A stretch of 64,000 bases of DNA from assembly GCA_017084465.1 (NCBI GenBank), contig CP070896.1, positions 2,159,001-2,223,000 on the forward strand. The letters run 5' to 3'. Below, in pieces: positions 19,951 to 30,262 of the stretch (position 1 is its first letter; every line of letters begins with the position of its first letter). Origin of the DNA: Lacrimispora xylanisolvens (lineage in GTDB: Bacteria > Bacillota > Clostridia > Lachnospirales > Lachnospiraceae). Both the position numbers and the translations under genes were made by a program. The notes below the pieces were generated by a model. That model was not told where the DNA came from, made no database searches, and was given only the letters and a program-made list of their open reading frames with translations.

Positions 19951-21536
19951 TTACCTCTCCCTGTATTCGGTTGGTGTCATCCCTTCATATTTCTTAAAAA
20001 TCCTGCTGAAATAATTGGGATCACTGTAGCCGGACATCACGCAGATCTCTTTGATGCTGTATCTGGGATCTTCCAGCAGCCTTCTGGCGTTTTTGATTCT
20101 GGTTCTGGTCACATATTCGATGAAATTCTCCCCTACCTCCTGTTTGAACAGCTTGCTGAAATAATAGGGGCTGATGTCCACCATTCGCGATACATCGTCA
20201 AGAGAAATGTCCCTGGCGTAGTTCTCGTCTATATACCCCTTGACCCTTGATACCACATTTTCAAATTCCCGCTCCCTGGAGGTACTGATCTTATCGCAGA
20301 TATCCCTGGTTTTACTTAAGAACCAGCGCCGCACCCCTTCTCCGTCAGCTGCTTCCTTTAACTCTGCCATATAGTTTTCCCGGTAACGGAAACCGTAGCG
20401 GACATTCCCGGCTTCAAAAGCCCTCCGCTCCAGTCTCATCACCAGTTCCAGAACCTTGATTTCAATGTTGGATCTCATATTACCGTCATGCACCAGCATC
20501 CAGTCGAAAAATTCATTGGCACAGGATAACGCACCCTCCCGGTCTGCTTTCATGCCTCTTTGGAGGTACTGGTTCTCAAGATCAAGAGGATATTCTCCAT
20601 CGTATTCCGCCACTGCCGGAATATCGGTAATATGCACCACATGGCTGTCACTTTCTCTTAAGGATTTTAAAGCCTCCGTATAGGAATGACGGATTCCGGC
20701 CAGAGTTTTCACAGATCCGATTCCGCCTCTGCACTTAAGGTCCATGCTGTTTTCCAGCTTATGAATCATGTTCCTGGTCCTTGTGATCACTTCCACCCTC
20801 TTTTCATACTGCATCTTTTCCTGATCAAAGGAAAGAAATAAAACCAGCCTGTTCCCCATGGCAGGACCGATGACACATTCAAAATAGTCCTTAAGAATCT
20901 CCCGCACCATGCTGTAATATTTATTGACCTTCACCCACCCCGATGGCATTGGTCATGGTTCCCCCCTCCATGCTGTCTCCAAATTCCAAAACCACGATGA
21001 AACCATAGGGCTTTCGGATATCAAGCATTTCCGGGTACCCGCTGTGAAGGGGGGTCCGAATCTTCCTGAAGTATGGTGTAAATAAACCCGCTTTCGATCA
21101 TTGGAACCACGATTTCCAGGCGTTCTCTTATCTTTAGATCATCACTGATCTTCTGTCTTGCCTCCTCAACCTGATGCATGGCTTTCACGCAGACATCCAG
21201 AATTTTCTTCTTATTTACCGGCTTCATAATAAATTCCATCACGCCAAGATTCACTGCTTCCTGGGCGTAAGAAAACTTATCAAAGGCTGTCATAATAATA
21301 AATACCATGGTCTGATTGAATTTACGTATCTCCCGGATTGCCTGAATTCCGCTTAATCCAGGCATCTGAATGTCTACAAAAGCAATGTCCGGGCGGAATT
21401 GACCGGCCTGTTCAATTACCGCTCTTCCTGTCTTTACGCAGACGATCTCACACTCACTTTTGAAGTTTGATTCAATAATACTCCGTATGGATTCCAGCAT
21501 AATTCCTTCATCATCTGCAACCAGTATCCGAAACAT
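19951..21536 (-). CDS. YesN-type response regulator, REC + AraC HTH (two frameshifts)
   Basis: N-terminal receiver domain: FRILVADDEG (acidic pocket), phospho-Asp in IAFVDIQMPGLSG, and a conserved Lys in FIMKPVNKKK. A long middle segment follows. The C-terminal AraC-type double helix-turn-helix runs YFSKLFKQEVGENF to SGYSDPNYFSRIFKKYEGMTP. Two single-base insertions break it: one C too many near 21050 (GACCCCCCTT) and one G too many near 20938 (ATCGGGGTGG). Repaired length is about 528 aa. It would be phosphorylated by the adjacent YesM-type kinase and activate the sugar transporter operon. Confidence 0.88.
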
Positions 21537-23024
21537 GTATCTCTTCCCCCTTTTTAGGAATCCGTAAAATTACTGAAGTCCCCTGATCCTCTCCTTCACT
21601 GACAATGGAAAACAGTTCCTTTCTATTATAATAAAGTTCCAGACGGGAAATCACATTGTAAATACCGATTCCAGTAGATGCGGTATCTTCCTGGATTCTT
21701 ACCCCTTCCTGAATCCGCTTTAATTTTTCTTTCTCAATTCCCTTTCCATTATCATCAATGCGGATTTCTATGGCATCTTCCTTATTTTTCACAGAGAGAC
21801 GGATAGTTCCCGGCCAGCTGATATTCCTGATTCCGTGAGTTACTGCATTCTCTACCAGCGGCTGTAAGGTCATGCTGGGCATGGAATAGTCCAAAGCATC
21901 ATCCTCCAGGCTGGATTCATAGTGAATATCACCCGCAAACCGGACATTTAAAATGTAAATATAATTTTCAACCGTACCTACCTCTTCCCGAATGGTGGCA
22001 TCCTCCGCACCTTTTTTTACATTGTACCGAAAGAAATCTGCCATTTTTTCCATGAATACCGAGGTTTTCTCTGCATCCTCCATCATCGCCAGCTGCACGC
22101 CTGCATTGAGGGAGTTAAATAGAAAATGAGGATTAATCTGGGACTGCAGATATCGTAAACGGGCTTCCTTTAAATGGTTTTCCATTAAAAGCTCCCGTTC
22201 CTTCATCTCCTGCTCTTTTTCAGCACTCTCTTTAATTTTATTCACGTAATCGGCCAAACTGTCCACCATTTGATTAAATGTCTTGGTTACAATCCCCAGT
22301 TCGTCCCCCGAACGGATATAAGGTACCTTTACATGAAAGTTTCCCTGTCCAACCAGCTTTGCCGTATGAGCCAGACTGGTGAGGGGGGTAACAATGTCCC
22401 TGGTCATCATCATCATGACTGTGAGGCTGATAATCATAACAATGACCAGTATAATAGAACTGATTACCTCTAAATACTGAAGAGCAGCCTGAAGGGTCTG
22501 ATAGCTGGCGGAGTTGTTCTTAAACTGTCTGCTGTTAAGAACAGCAATATCGTGATTTATGAACTGGTAAAGCTTTAATGCGGATTCATAGGAGCTTTTA
22601 TACTTTTCTACATTTTGTCCACGCTTTGCCTGTACCGTCTCATCTGTAACCGCCAGATAGCTGTCAGACATGTTCCGGATATTTTTCTCCAGAAGCTGAA
22701 CGGGGTTGTCCGTTACCAGCACATTCAGTCCATCTAAAAGTTTCCTGTAATCCTGTTCTGCCCGGTAATAATCCGTTAAGGACTCGGAGTCTTTTACCTG
22801 TAAGTATTTGTACATGAAATTCTGAACATTGGTCAGCGCATCGGATAATTCGTTTAGATTCACATTGCTCATATAAACGGAGTTCATCCGTTCCACCATC
22901 TGATTGATCTGGGCATAGATAAACAGATTGCTGGCAAAGAGAACCGCTGCTGTTACCGCTATTTCCAGAAAAGCTTTCTGGTGATGGGTAAATTCTCCCA
23001 GATTGAATTAGGCTTATTTTTCAT
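21511..23024 (-). CDS. YesM/LytS-type sensor histidine kinase (frameshifted near N-terminus)
   Basis: Membrane histidine kinase. A helix (about residues 20-40), an extracellular sensing region (about 45-175), a second helix (about 180-205), a HAMP segment (DIVTPLTSLAHTAKLVGQ), then a His_kinase domain with the phospho-acceptor SQINPHFLFNSLNAG and HATPase motifs LQPLVENAVTHG and DDNGKGI. The start is the ATG at 23024, overlapping the upstream stop. The frame breaks near 22962 because one A is missing (TGGAAATAG for TGGAAAATAG); the repaired helix reads LFWKIAVTAAVLFASN. It partners the upstream membrane-anchored binding protein and downstream YesN-type regulator. Confidence 0.88.
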
Positions 23025-24054
23025 GGGCTTTTCGCTCCTGCCTCTTGTATTCCGGAACCTGTTCCTCTGTAACAAACTGGAGATCTACACTGTAAAAGGA
23101 ATTGGTCCGCCCATCCTTTATGGATTCCGTCAGTGCCTGTACACTATATTTGCCCATCTGACTGGTATCAATGCACAGAGTCATCGCCATAGTCCCCTTC
23201 TCCACTGCCTCTAAGGCTGCTTTTGATTTGTAATAGCCAATCACCTGGGTTTTTCCCACTCTGTTATAATCGATTACCGCCTGGTAAACCGCTTCCGTAT
23301 CCACCTCATCCATACATACAATCACATCCGGCAGCCCCTGTGGATTCTGAAAAAGGTTGCGGACAATCTCTTCTGATTCAAAGGCTCTTCCGGATGGAAT
23401 CCTGATTTCTTCCACTTTAATTCTGTCTGCATTTTCTTTCGTAGTCACCATGCGGTTATTAATCTGATTAAAGATCTGTGCCTGATTGCTGTCTATGGAA
23501 TTATCGTGAAGCAGCATCATGACCCGGGTAATCCCATCGTGTTCAGGAAGTATTTTTAAGATCTGATTGCCGTATTCCTGCCCCAGCTGGTAGGAATTAA
23601 TCCCTACGTAGCTTTTCCGCTCCGTGTTAGGGGCATCATTTAAAATGGTTACCACCGGAATTCCCTTCCTGGCCGCTTCATTGATCCGTTCTTCCAGCAT
23701 TTGTTCTCCGGTAAATTCAAGTAGGATTCCATCCACTTTGGCAGCTATACTCATATCCATAAAATCCAGGGTGGAATACTCCGATGACTGGTTTTTCCCC
23801 TTCAGTTCCACATATGCATCGTATTGTGCTGCTTCTTCTTTCACACTCTGGTACACGTCATTCCAGAACTGGGAATCTAAATTGTCAATGATCATTACGT
23901 AATGATACCGGTATGTTACCGTGTTTTCCGCATGCTCCACCCCGATCTTCTTGAGCACATATCCATAAAAAGAGGAGGTTAAGAGTGTAAGAAACACGAT
24001 TCCGCATAACCCGGCAAGCATTAAAAAAAGCAGACCCTTTTTTCCATTTTGCAT
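23014..24054 (-). CDS. Membrane-anchored sugar-binding sensor protein (XylFII-like)
   Basis: Intact 346-aa protein. An uncleaved-looking N-terminal helix (about residues 7-28) anchors a type 1 periplasmic-binding domain (HYVMIIDNLDSQFWNDVYQS, VDGILLEFTGEQML, PVVTILNDAP, VIVCMDEVDTEAVYQ). The order anchored binding protein, LytS/YesM kinase, YesN regulator is that of the XylFII-LytS-YesN three-component system described for D-xylose in Clostridium. There the ligand-bound receptor triggers the kinase and induces the xylose ABC transporter. The role here is inferred from that synteny. It has a clear promoter (24090-24118). Confidence 0.82.
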   Translation of the reverse strand: MQNGKKGLLFLMLAGLCGIVFLTLLTSSFYGYVLKKIGVEHAENTVTYRYHYVMIIDNLDSQFWNDVYQSVKEEAAQYDAYVELKGKNQSSEYSTLDFMDMSIAAKVDGILLEFTGEQMLEERINEAARKGIPVVTILNDAPNTERKSYVGINSYQLGQEYGNQILKILPEHDGITRVMMLLHDNSIDSNQAQIFNQINNRMVTTKENADRIKVEEIRIPSGRAFESEEIVRNLFQNPQGLPDVIVCMDEVDTEAVYQAVIDYNRVGKTQVIGYYKSKAALEAVEKGTMAMTLCIDTSQMGKYSVQALTESIKDGRTNSFYSVDLQFVTEEQVPEYKRQERKAHEK

Positions 24055-24089
24055 AGACTCCCCTCCTTGTCATTCAACTGTATTATTTC

Positions 24090-24118
24090 ATTATACTAGA
24101 GAATATAGGAAAACAAAA
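24090..24118 (-). promoter_or_regulatory. Promoter of the three-component sensing operon
   Basis: On the minus strand TTTTGT (24113-24118), 17-bp spacer, TATAAT (24090-24095), about 35 bp upstream of the ATG at 24054. It is back-to-back with the AraC gene promoter at 24130-24158. Confidence 0.55.
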
Positions 24119-24129
24119 GTAGGATAAAT

Positions 24130-24158
24130 TTGCAATGGAGTAGCATTTTTTGTATAAT
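24130..24158 (+). promoter_or_regulatory. Promoter of the AraC-type regulator gene
   Basis: TTGCAA (24130-24135), exactly 17 bp, TATAAT (24153-24158), 33 bp before the ATG at 24192. A near-ideal sigma-A promoter, so the downstream gene, despite three frameshifts, still has intact expression signals. Confidence 0.7.
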
Positions 24159-24191
24159 GACAGTAGTGAAATGGAAAGGCGGGATTCCCAC

Positions 24192-25244
24192 ATGTCTTCT
24201 TTACTGCAGCTTTGTAAACAGTTCACAGAGGGAGCTGCTTCACACCTGCCCAGTGAGCACGCAATTGGAAAGAGACTTGTTTGTCCTGAATACTCAAAAT
24301 CAGAACAGGAAGTAAAAACTTATCCTTTTATTAACAATGATAAATTATTTCTGGTATGCTGGAATTTTACAGAGGGAGGACAGCTTCTTTCTACAATGAA
24401 GCCCTCCCCCTTATCGTTTTGTTATCATGGAACATTTCAGCACGGAGATAAAACACAACTACATACTCACGACTATCTTGAGCTGGCTTATATTGTTGAG
24501 GGAAATTTTCTCAGAGAATTCTTGGCAGGGATATCACCTTTACAAAGGGGATTTATATCTGATCGATAAAATTGTATTCACCAGGATTTCCTCCATGATC
24601 AGTCTGCCGTGATTCTGTTTCTCGGTCTCTCCAATGACATTTTTTTTGATGAAATCATGGTTGAACATATATCGGCAAAGAAGATGATTTCCTTTCTGCA
24701 ATCCGCTCTGCTAAAGCAAAAAAGCTTAAAGCAATATCTTCACTTTAAGCCCATAGGCACTGTTACTACTCAAATGGAGTCTCATCTTATTTCTCTGTTA
24801 AATGAACTGGATTTAAACGACCCAGGTTCCCGTTTTATCTGCAAAGGGATGTTAATACGTATTTTTCTACTGCTGAGCACTCGGTATGAATTCTCTCTTT
24901 CCAGTGAACAGAGGAGAACGATGAACTGGTTTATGTTTGAAGAAATTTCGGATTATATAAAAGATCATTATGCGACCGTAACCATAAAGGACCTGGTGAA
25001 TACATTTCATTTTCAGGAAGATTATTTTAACAGGCTGATCAAGGATAAAACAGGGCTGACTTATTCCGGTTATGTACAGCAGATACGCCTGTCGGCCGCA
25101 GAGCATATGCTGTTTCACACTCAAAAAAGCATTGATGATATAATCGAAACAGTTGGTTACCGTAACAAGGGTTATTTCTATAAGATATTTACTGAAAAAT
25201 ACGGTGCAACGCCCTCTGTTCTGCGAAGAAGCCGCTTTTTATGA
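24192..25244 (+). CDS. AraC-family transcriptional regulator (three single-base losses; possible pseudogene)
   Basis: N-terminal cupin-like sensor region (FQHGDKTQLHTHDYLELAYIVEGNF) and a C-terminal AraC DNA-binding region (YIKDHYATVTIKDLVNTFHFQEDYF, then ETVGYRNKGYFYKIF). Three one-base deletions within 40 bp (G near 24530, G near 24549, A near 24568) disrupt the middle. Restoring them yields a continuous FLGRDITFTKGDLYLIDKNC, a typical cupin-AraC stretch. Start ATG at 24192; the promoter is intact. The clustering of three losses is unusual for this window, so genuine decay is possible. Likely target: a neighbouring sugar operon. Confidence 0.75.
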
Positions 25245-25275
25245 ATCATAAGGAGCCACACATAAAACACATGAT

Positions 25276-25326
25276 TAAGGGACCGGAAAAGAAACATACC
25301 CTGACGGGTTTCTCTTTCGGTCCCTG
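25276..25326. terminator. Long bidirectional hairpin between convergent genes
   Basis: GGGACCGGAAAAGAAAC pairs with GTTTCTCTTTCGGTCCC around a small ACCCTGACGGGT apical stem; a moderately T-rich tail GCTTTCATACTTT follows on the plus strand. It separates the plus-strand AraC gene (ends 25244) from the minus-strand solute-binding gene (ends 25337) and probably serves both. Confidence 0.6.
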
Positions 25327-25336
25327 CTTTCATACT

Positions 25337-26924
25337 TTATTTTCCTAACGCTGCTTTGTAAGTATCCATGTTCTGCTGAATGGATTCTTTTACCTTATCA
25401 TATCCTGCTGCTTTCAGCTTCTCTCTCATTTCATCTACTGCTTTCTTTGGATCCGGATATTTACCGTATGCCAGCTGGGGGGATGTACTCTGAAAGTACA
25501 CTTGCCATTGCAGACATTTCCGCTTCTACTGAATTCTTATCTACAACCAGTCCGGTATAAGGGTTATCATACGCAAAGGTATTATACATATCAATCATAC
25601 CCTTTGTTCCATCCCACCACTGAACATCCTGCAGTTCCAGGTCATCATTTCTACCGCACCAGTAATTGGAATCCAAAGAATCTTTACTCTTATCCCAGCC
25701 CTCCGGGTGATCCAGTTTCCCATCGGAGGTAATAATATAATCAACGCCCTCAATACCATAGTTAATCAGCCTGTAACACGTTTCATCATTGCGAAGCAGA
25801 TCATATACCATAAGCGCACGCTCGGGATGCTGGGAATTGGCACTGATCGCTGCTGCACCGTGTGTCTTTAATGGTTTGGAAACATTATTATTTTCCATTC
25901 CCCACCAGTACATTTTAGCATCAGAGCCAGGCTGCTTCCGGTCCATACTTGGTCTGATGGTATAGTAAGTCTGGGAATGATGTTCGTCAGATCCGGAAGT
26001 ACCAGCATACATCGCCTCCCTGCAATCACCATCATAGTTAAGAACATCCTCTCTCCAGAATCCTGCATCATTCCATTTCTTCATCAGCTCTGCTGCATCA
26101 TAGATTGTATCGCTTTCCATATAAGGAGAGGTTACGGTAAATGGATCATCCTTGGAAACTCCCATCCAGAACTCATAATTGCCTACATTTACACTTGGTA
26201 TTACAATATTGTCTGTTTTGGAATTCAGATATCCCCCCAGTAAACCACCAGGATTAATCTTTCCTCCTATATCCCACGGAATTACTCCCTCCTTATGGTC
26301 CTTGATCCACTGGAAATAAGTTCCGATCTGTTCAAATTCTTTGATATCACCATTCTCGATTCCTGATTCTTTAGCCCAGTCGCCGCGGTAAAACAAACCA
26401 TGGTTAGTATACTGGGTATAATGATCTTCCGGTATAAAATAGATCTGATCCTGGTATTTGCAATATTTCCAGTCATCCATGGAAGAAACCTGTTCATATG
26501 TCTTTGGGGCATATGCTTTTAAAAGATCCTCAGAGAGGGGCATAAATGCACCCTTCTGGGTATTTTCCCATGCATAAAGCCAGTCTGTAGCAGTCGTAAT
26601 AATATCCAGACTCTTATCACCGCTTAAAAGCTGAACATTATACTGAGTTTGCCAGTCAGCCCATTCCACATACGTCAGTTTAAGCTCTGCATTTGCTTTT
26701 TCCTTCAGTACTGCATTGAGTTTCTCAAGCATAGCTTCACACCGTCCATTGCTGGGCTTATCACCTAATACCAGCATGTTGATCACCTCGTGTTTGGATG
26801 TATCAACTTTACCATCCGCTCCCACAGCAGCGCTTTTTTGCTTACCTCCGCAGCCAGCAAGGCTCACAACCATAACTCCCGCCAGTAATGCTGCAGTAAT
26901 TTTCTTAACTGCATGTTTCCTCAT
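25337..26924 (-). CDS. LplA/YtcQ-type extracellular solute-binding lipoprotein (C-terminal frameshift)
   Basis: Family 1 solute-binding lipoprotein. Signal peptide with lipobox SLAGC near residue 25; the mature region has the features of oligosaccharide-binding proteins of the LplA/YtcQ group (ELKLTYVEWADWQTQYN, ITTATDWLYAWENTQKGAF, PEDHYTQYTNHGLFYRGDW). One extra C near 25477 (six instead of five) cuts the frame after SEYIP; the repaired tail continues QLAYGKYPDPKKAV to a TAA at 25337, giving about 528 aa. It is the last gene of the permease-permease-binding protein operon under the LacI regulator and would bind a complex oligosaccharide outside the membrane. Confidence 0.88.
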
Positions 26925-26960
26925 ATTTTACCTCCCTTAAATAATTTATTTATTACCACA

Positions 26961-26976
26961 CATGCCATATGGCATG
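26961..26976. repeat. Perfect 16-bp palindrome between permease and binding-protein genes
   Basis: CATGCCATATGGCATG lies in the 63-bp gap between the second permease gene and the solute-binding gene. As RNA it would form a small hairpin that could stabilise or separate the more abundant binding-protein message. It does not match the LacI operator of this locus. Function unknown. Confidence 0.4.
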
Positions 26977-26987
26977 CAGCAGTATGC

Positions 26988-27888
26988 TCAGCCTTTCACA
27001 GCTCCAATGGTAATACCTGTAATAAAATATCTCTGAACAAACGGATACAGGAATATAATTGGTCCTGTAGCCACAACAGCAGTCGCCATCTTTAATGTGT
27101 TACTTGGCAGATCTGTAATCGTTATTGCCGCCCCTGCCATGGAACTCTTAAGCTGTGCTGCAGTATTGATAATGCTGTACAGATAATACTGCAAAGGTTT
27201 ATATGTCACCGCGGAGCCAAGATACAGCATGGAATTATACCATTCATTCCAGTAGCCCAGTGCCAGGAACAGTCCCACTGTTGCAAGTGCTGGCTTTAAC
27301 ATGGGAAGAATGAGCGTGATAAATATTTTAAAATCATCCGCACCGTCCATCTTCCCGGATTCCGTAATTTCATAGGGTACAGATCTGGCAAAGTTCTTCA
27401 TAAGAATAATCAGCCAGGGTGTCATTAAAAGCTGTAGAAATACTGCCATGTAGCTCCCCTTTAAATTCAGATAGCGGGAAACCCAGATATAAGTAGGCGC
27501 CATTCCCGCAGAGAACAGGGTCGTAAAATAAATAAAGAAGGAAAGAGCATTACGAAAGGGAAAATCCTGTCTTTGCAAAGCATATCCTGTCATGGCGATA
27601 AGGAAAAGACCTAAGATTGTTCCGAAAACAGTCATTGTAATCGTGACACCATAGGAACCAAGAATAACTTTGGGATATCGAAAAAACCCAGCCATAGGCT
27701 GCCAGACTGAAGCCCTTTGGCAATAACCCGAACCCCTCTCTTGTAATAATTCCTTCATCACTGAAGGAAGCTGATATCATAAGTAAAAATGGCATCAGGC
27801 ACATCAAAGAGAAAAACAAAACACAAATATAGGATATTATTCTGACAACAGCCGTGCTGGCAGTCATCTTTACACCGTTTTTTTTCAT
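26988..27888 (-). CDS. LplC-type carbohydrate ABC permease (frameshifted)
   Basis: Binding-protein-dependent permease, about 299 aa after repair, with six hydrophobic segments and the conserved EAA-like loop ITESGKMDGADDFKIFITLILPMLKPALAT, which contacts the ATPase. One extra T near 27682 breaks the frame; the repaired junction reads AAYGWVFRYPKVILGSYG. The start is the ATG at 27888 after AGGAGG. It pairs with the LplB-type permease ten bases upstream. No ATPase is in the operon, as usual for this family in Firmicutes, where a shared MsmK-type ATPase is used. Confidence 0.9.
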
Positions 27889-27898
27889 AATCTGCCTC

Positions 27899-28868
27899 CT
27901 AGAATAATGCATAATCAGGATCAATCTTTCTGACCACCCAGTTGCTGAACATAACCAGAATAAACCCAAAAACAGACTGGTATAGTCCTACTGCGGAAGA
28001 GGTAGCAAAATTATTCTGATTCATCATAGTCCGGAATACAAAGGTCTCAATAATATCCGTATTGGGGAAAAGCTGGGAGTTGGCGGGACCGATCAGATTG
28101 TAGAACAGTCCGAAATTCCCCTTCATAATTCCCCCCAAGTGCAAACAGCATCAGGATAATAAACGTTGGCTTTAAGCTGGGCAAAATAATATAACGAATT
28201 CTCTGCCAGCTGGTGGCACCGTCTACCTCTGCTGCTTCAATAATCTGGGAATCAATCCCACAGATGGAGGCAAAATATACAATAGAACCGTATCCGGTCT
28301 GCTGCCAGATATTACACAGAATAATAATAAATGGCCAGATTCCTGCCATACTATATATTTTTACCGGGTTTGCCCCTGCCGAACGAATCAGCGTGTTTAA
28401 AGCGCCTGTATCATAGTTTAAAATATTAAACGCAAGAACTCCGATCAGAACTGCTGAAATGAAATACGGCAGAAACATGATTGTCTGTGATACCTTCTTA
28501 AACCAGCTGCACCGGATCTCATTTACCATAATGGCAAGTATGATCTGCAGGACATTTCCCAAAAGTATAAATGCCAGATTATAAAGAACCGTATTTCTTG
28601 TAAGCGCCCATAACTGACCGGATTTAATTAGAAATTCAAAATTTTTAAATCCAACAAACGGACTGCCGAAAATTCCATCGCGAAAATTATAATTGGTGAA
28701 TGCTATGTATACGCCCGGCAGCGGACAATAAAAGAATACAATAAAAAATAATACCGCCGGAAGGCACATAAGGATTAAGATCCGATTATCTCTGATTACT
28801 CTCCCTATTGGTTTTCTATGTGGCAATGCCTGCACTCCCTGTTTTTTTCCTTTAGCTTTCAATTTCAT
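27899..28868 (-). CDS. LplB-type carbohydrate ABC permease (frameshifted)
   Basis: Binding-protein-dependent permease with the opening LMCLPAVLFFIVFFYCPLPGVYIAFTNYNF, typical of LplB/YteP, and the EAA loop EAAEVDGATSWQRIRYIILPSLKPTF. One extra G near 28132 breaks the frame; the repaired junction reads FALGGIMKGNFGLFYN. I choose the ATG at 28868 (MKLKAKGK), because the predicted promoter with its LacI operator (28891-28919) lies between it and earlier in-frame starts. The repaired protein is about 323 aa. Confidence 0.88.
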
Positions 28869-28890
28869 ATCCTCCCTGTTCCTGTTGTAA

Positions 28891-28919
28891 TTATTATTCA
28901 TGAAACCGGTTTCAAACAA
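28891..28919 (-). promoter_or_regulatory. LacI-operator-controlled promoter of the oligosaccharide importer operon
   Basis: On the minus strand TTGTTT (28914-28919), 17-bp spacer, TAATAA (28891-28896). The spacer contains the perfect palindrome GAAACCGGTTTC at 28902-28913. The same palindrome sits in the spacer of the lacI promoter. A repressor bound here would block RNA polymerase directly. Confidence 0.65.
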
Positions 28920-28928
28920 AGGGAAATT

Positions 28929-29972
28929 TTAAGTGCCTTTGTTTAAATTCCGGCATGAGTCTCTTATAATCAGTTCTGTAGGTATGATCTGAATCTTTTG
29001 GGGCTTCCCCCCCTCTAAAACGGCAAGTGCCGTATCAATCAGCTTTTTCCCATACTGTTCATAATTGTAGTCCATGCTGGTCAGACGGGGAACACTGGTT
29101 TCAGCAAGGATTGTATTGTCAAAGCTGACCAGTGAGATATCCTCAGGAATATCAATGGAATGTTCTCTTAATGACTGTATTATTCCAAGTGCAGTTAAAT
29201 CATTAATTGCAATCACTGCGCTTGGCAGCTTTCTGGTACTCTCAATCAGGCTGTTCATGCCCACGTATCCTGATTCCATGGAATAATCACCTGTTTCCAC
29301 AAGATAGTCCGGACAAAATTCAATTCCGTGCCTGTGCAGCATGCTGCGGTAGCGGGTCCTCTTTGTATAAGTGGAATCTACCTCTTTCCTGCCTCCGATC
29401 ATACAGATATCATGATGTCCGTTGGAAATTAAATATTCCATGATTTGATCCATGGAGGCACTGTCATCTAAGTTTACCTGGTAACAATCGCTGCCATCCA
29501 GCTTTCCAGTGATCACCACAGGCATTAAATTGCTGACATGATTGATTCGTTCTGCATATATTTCATCAGTAATCAGTTCATCAACTCTGCCTCCCATAAT
29601 GATTAAGGCATCAATCTGCTGACTGATCATTTTATAGAGGCGCTGCTCCTCTAACTCCATGTCGTTCATATAATTACTGAGCATCAGGCTGTAATCCCTT
29701 TCATGTGCCGCCTGCTCACATTCCACCGCCAGACCCGCATAAAACGGATTGCGAATATCCGGTATCAGAACCCCTATGATTCCGGACCGGCTGCTTGTAA
29801 GCCCCCTTGCCATTGCATTGGGACTGAAGTGGTATTTGGAAATAAGTTTTTCCACTTTTTTCTTCTTCTCGTCGCTTACATTGGCTTTCTGGGTTAAAAC
29901 CCTGGATACTGTTGCTGGGGATACTCCCGCTTCCTCAGCAATTCGATAGATGCTTACTTTGTCTCTCTCCAT
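28929..29972 (-). CDS. LacI-family transcriptional regulator
   Basis: Intact 347-aa repressor. The N-terminal LacI helix-turn-helix reads VSIYRIAEEAGVSPATVSRVL, with the hinge helix in SPNAMARGLTSSRSGIIGVLIPDIRNPF. The C-terminal sugar-sensing domain follows (LMLSNYMNDMELEEQRLY, ALIIMGG, AVIAINDLTALGIIQSL, SLVSFDNT). It lies directly upstream of the LplBC-type importer genes on the same strand. Two identical GAAACCGGTTTC operators, in its own promoter and in the importer promoter, indicate autorepression and control of the importer. The inducer is not predictable. Confidence 0.92.
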   Translation of the reverse strand: MERDKVSIYRIAEEAGVSPATVSRVLTQKANVSDEKKKKVEKLISKYHFSPNAMARGLTSSRSGIIGVLIPDIRNPFYAGLAVECEQAAHERDYSLMLSNYMNDMELEEQRLYKMISQQIDALIIMGGRVDELITDEIYAERINHVSNLMPVVITGKLDGSDCYQVNLDDSASMDQIMEYLISNGHHDICMIGGRKEVDSTYTKRTRYRSMLHRHGIEFCPDYLVETGDYSMESGYVGMNSLIESTRKLPSAVIAINDLTALGIIQSLREHSIDIPEDISLVSFDNTILAETSVPRLTSMDYNYEQYGKKLIDTALAVLEGGKPQKIQIIPTELIIRDSCRNLNKGT

Positions 29973-30005
29973 ATCAGTTCCGCTTTCTGCTGTACTCCTG
30001 CCAGG

Positions 30006-30034
30006 TTTATAGCGTGAAACCGGTTTCTCGGAAA
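30006..30034 (-). promoter_or_regulatory. lacI promoter with operator palindrome
   Basis: A TATAAA -10 box (30006-30011) and a weak TTTCCG -35 (30029-30034) are 17 bp apart. The 12-bp palindrome GAAACCGGTTTC (30016-30027) fills the spacer. The remaining interval up to 30262 has no recognisable gene; it is AT-rich and holds a weak TCCAAA/TTTGGA inverted repeat near 30195-30213 that may mark the end of the gltA-like transcript. Confidence 0.55.
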
Positions 30035-30262
30035 TTTCAGAACCAGTCCAACACAGTTTTTTAAGTGCTTTGTATAATAGTATGAATCAGATGCCTTTAT
30101 TATATTTTTATTTGTACATTATTATAATTACGTAACTCTGCAACTGAGATGATAAAGTTACCAATTCCGACAAGTTATTGTAAAAAACAGTGCTCCAAAA
30201 ATGATATTTGGAACCTGCCTCTTAGCAAAGTCTGCAATATATCATGATTGAAGCACTGAACT

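Noticed and set aside
30035..30262. Possible riboswitch or small RNA between lacI and the gltA-like gene
   Set aside because: Only a weak TCCAAA/TTTGGA repeat and AT-rich sequence are present; no conserved riboswitch core can be recognised.
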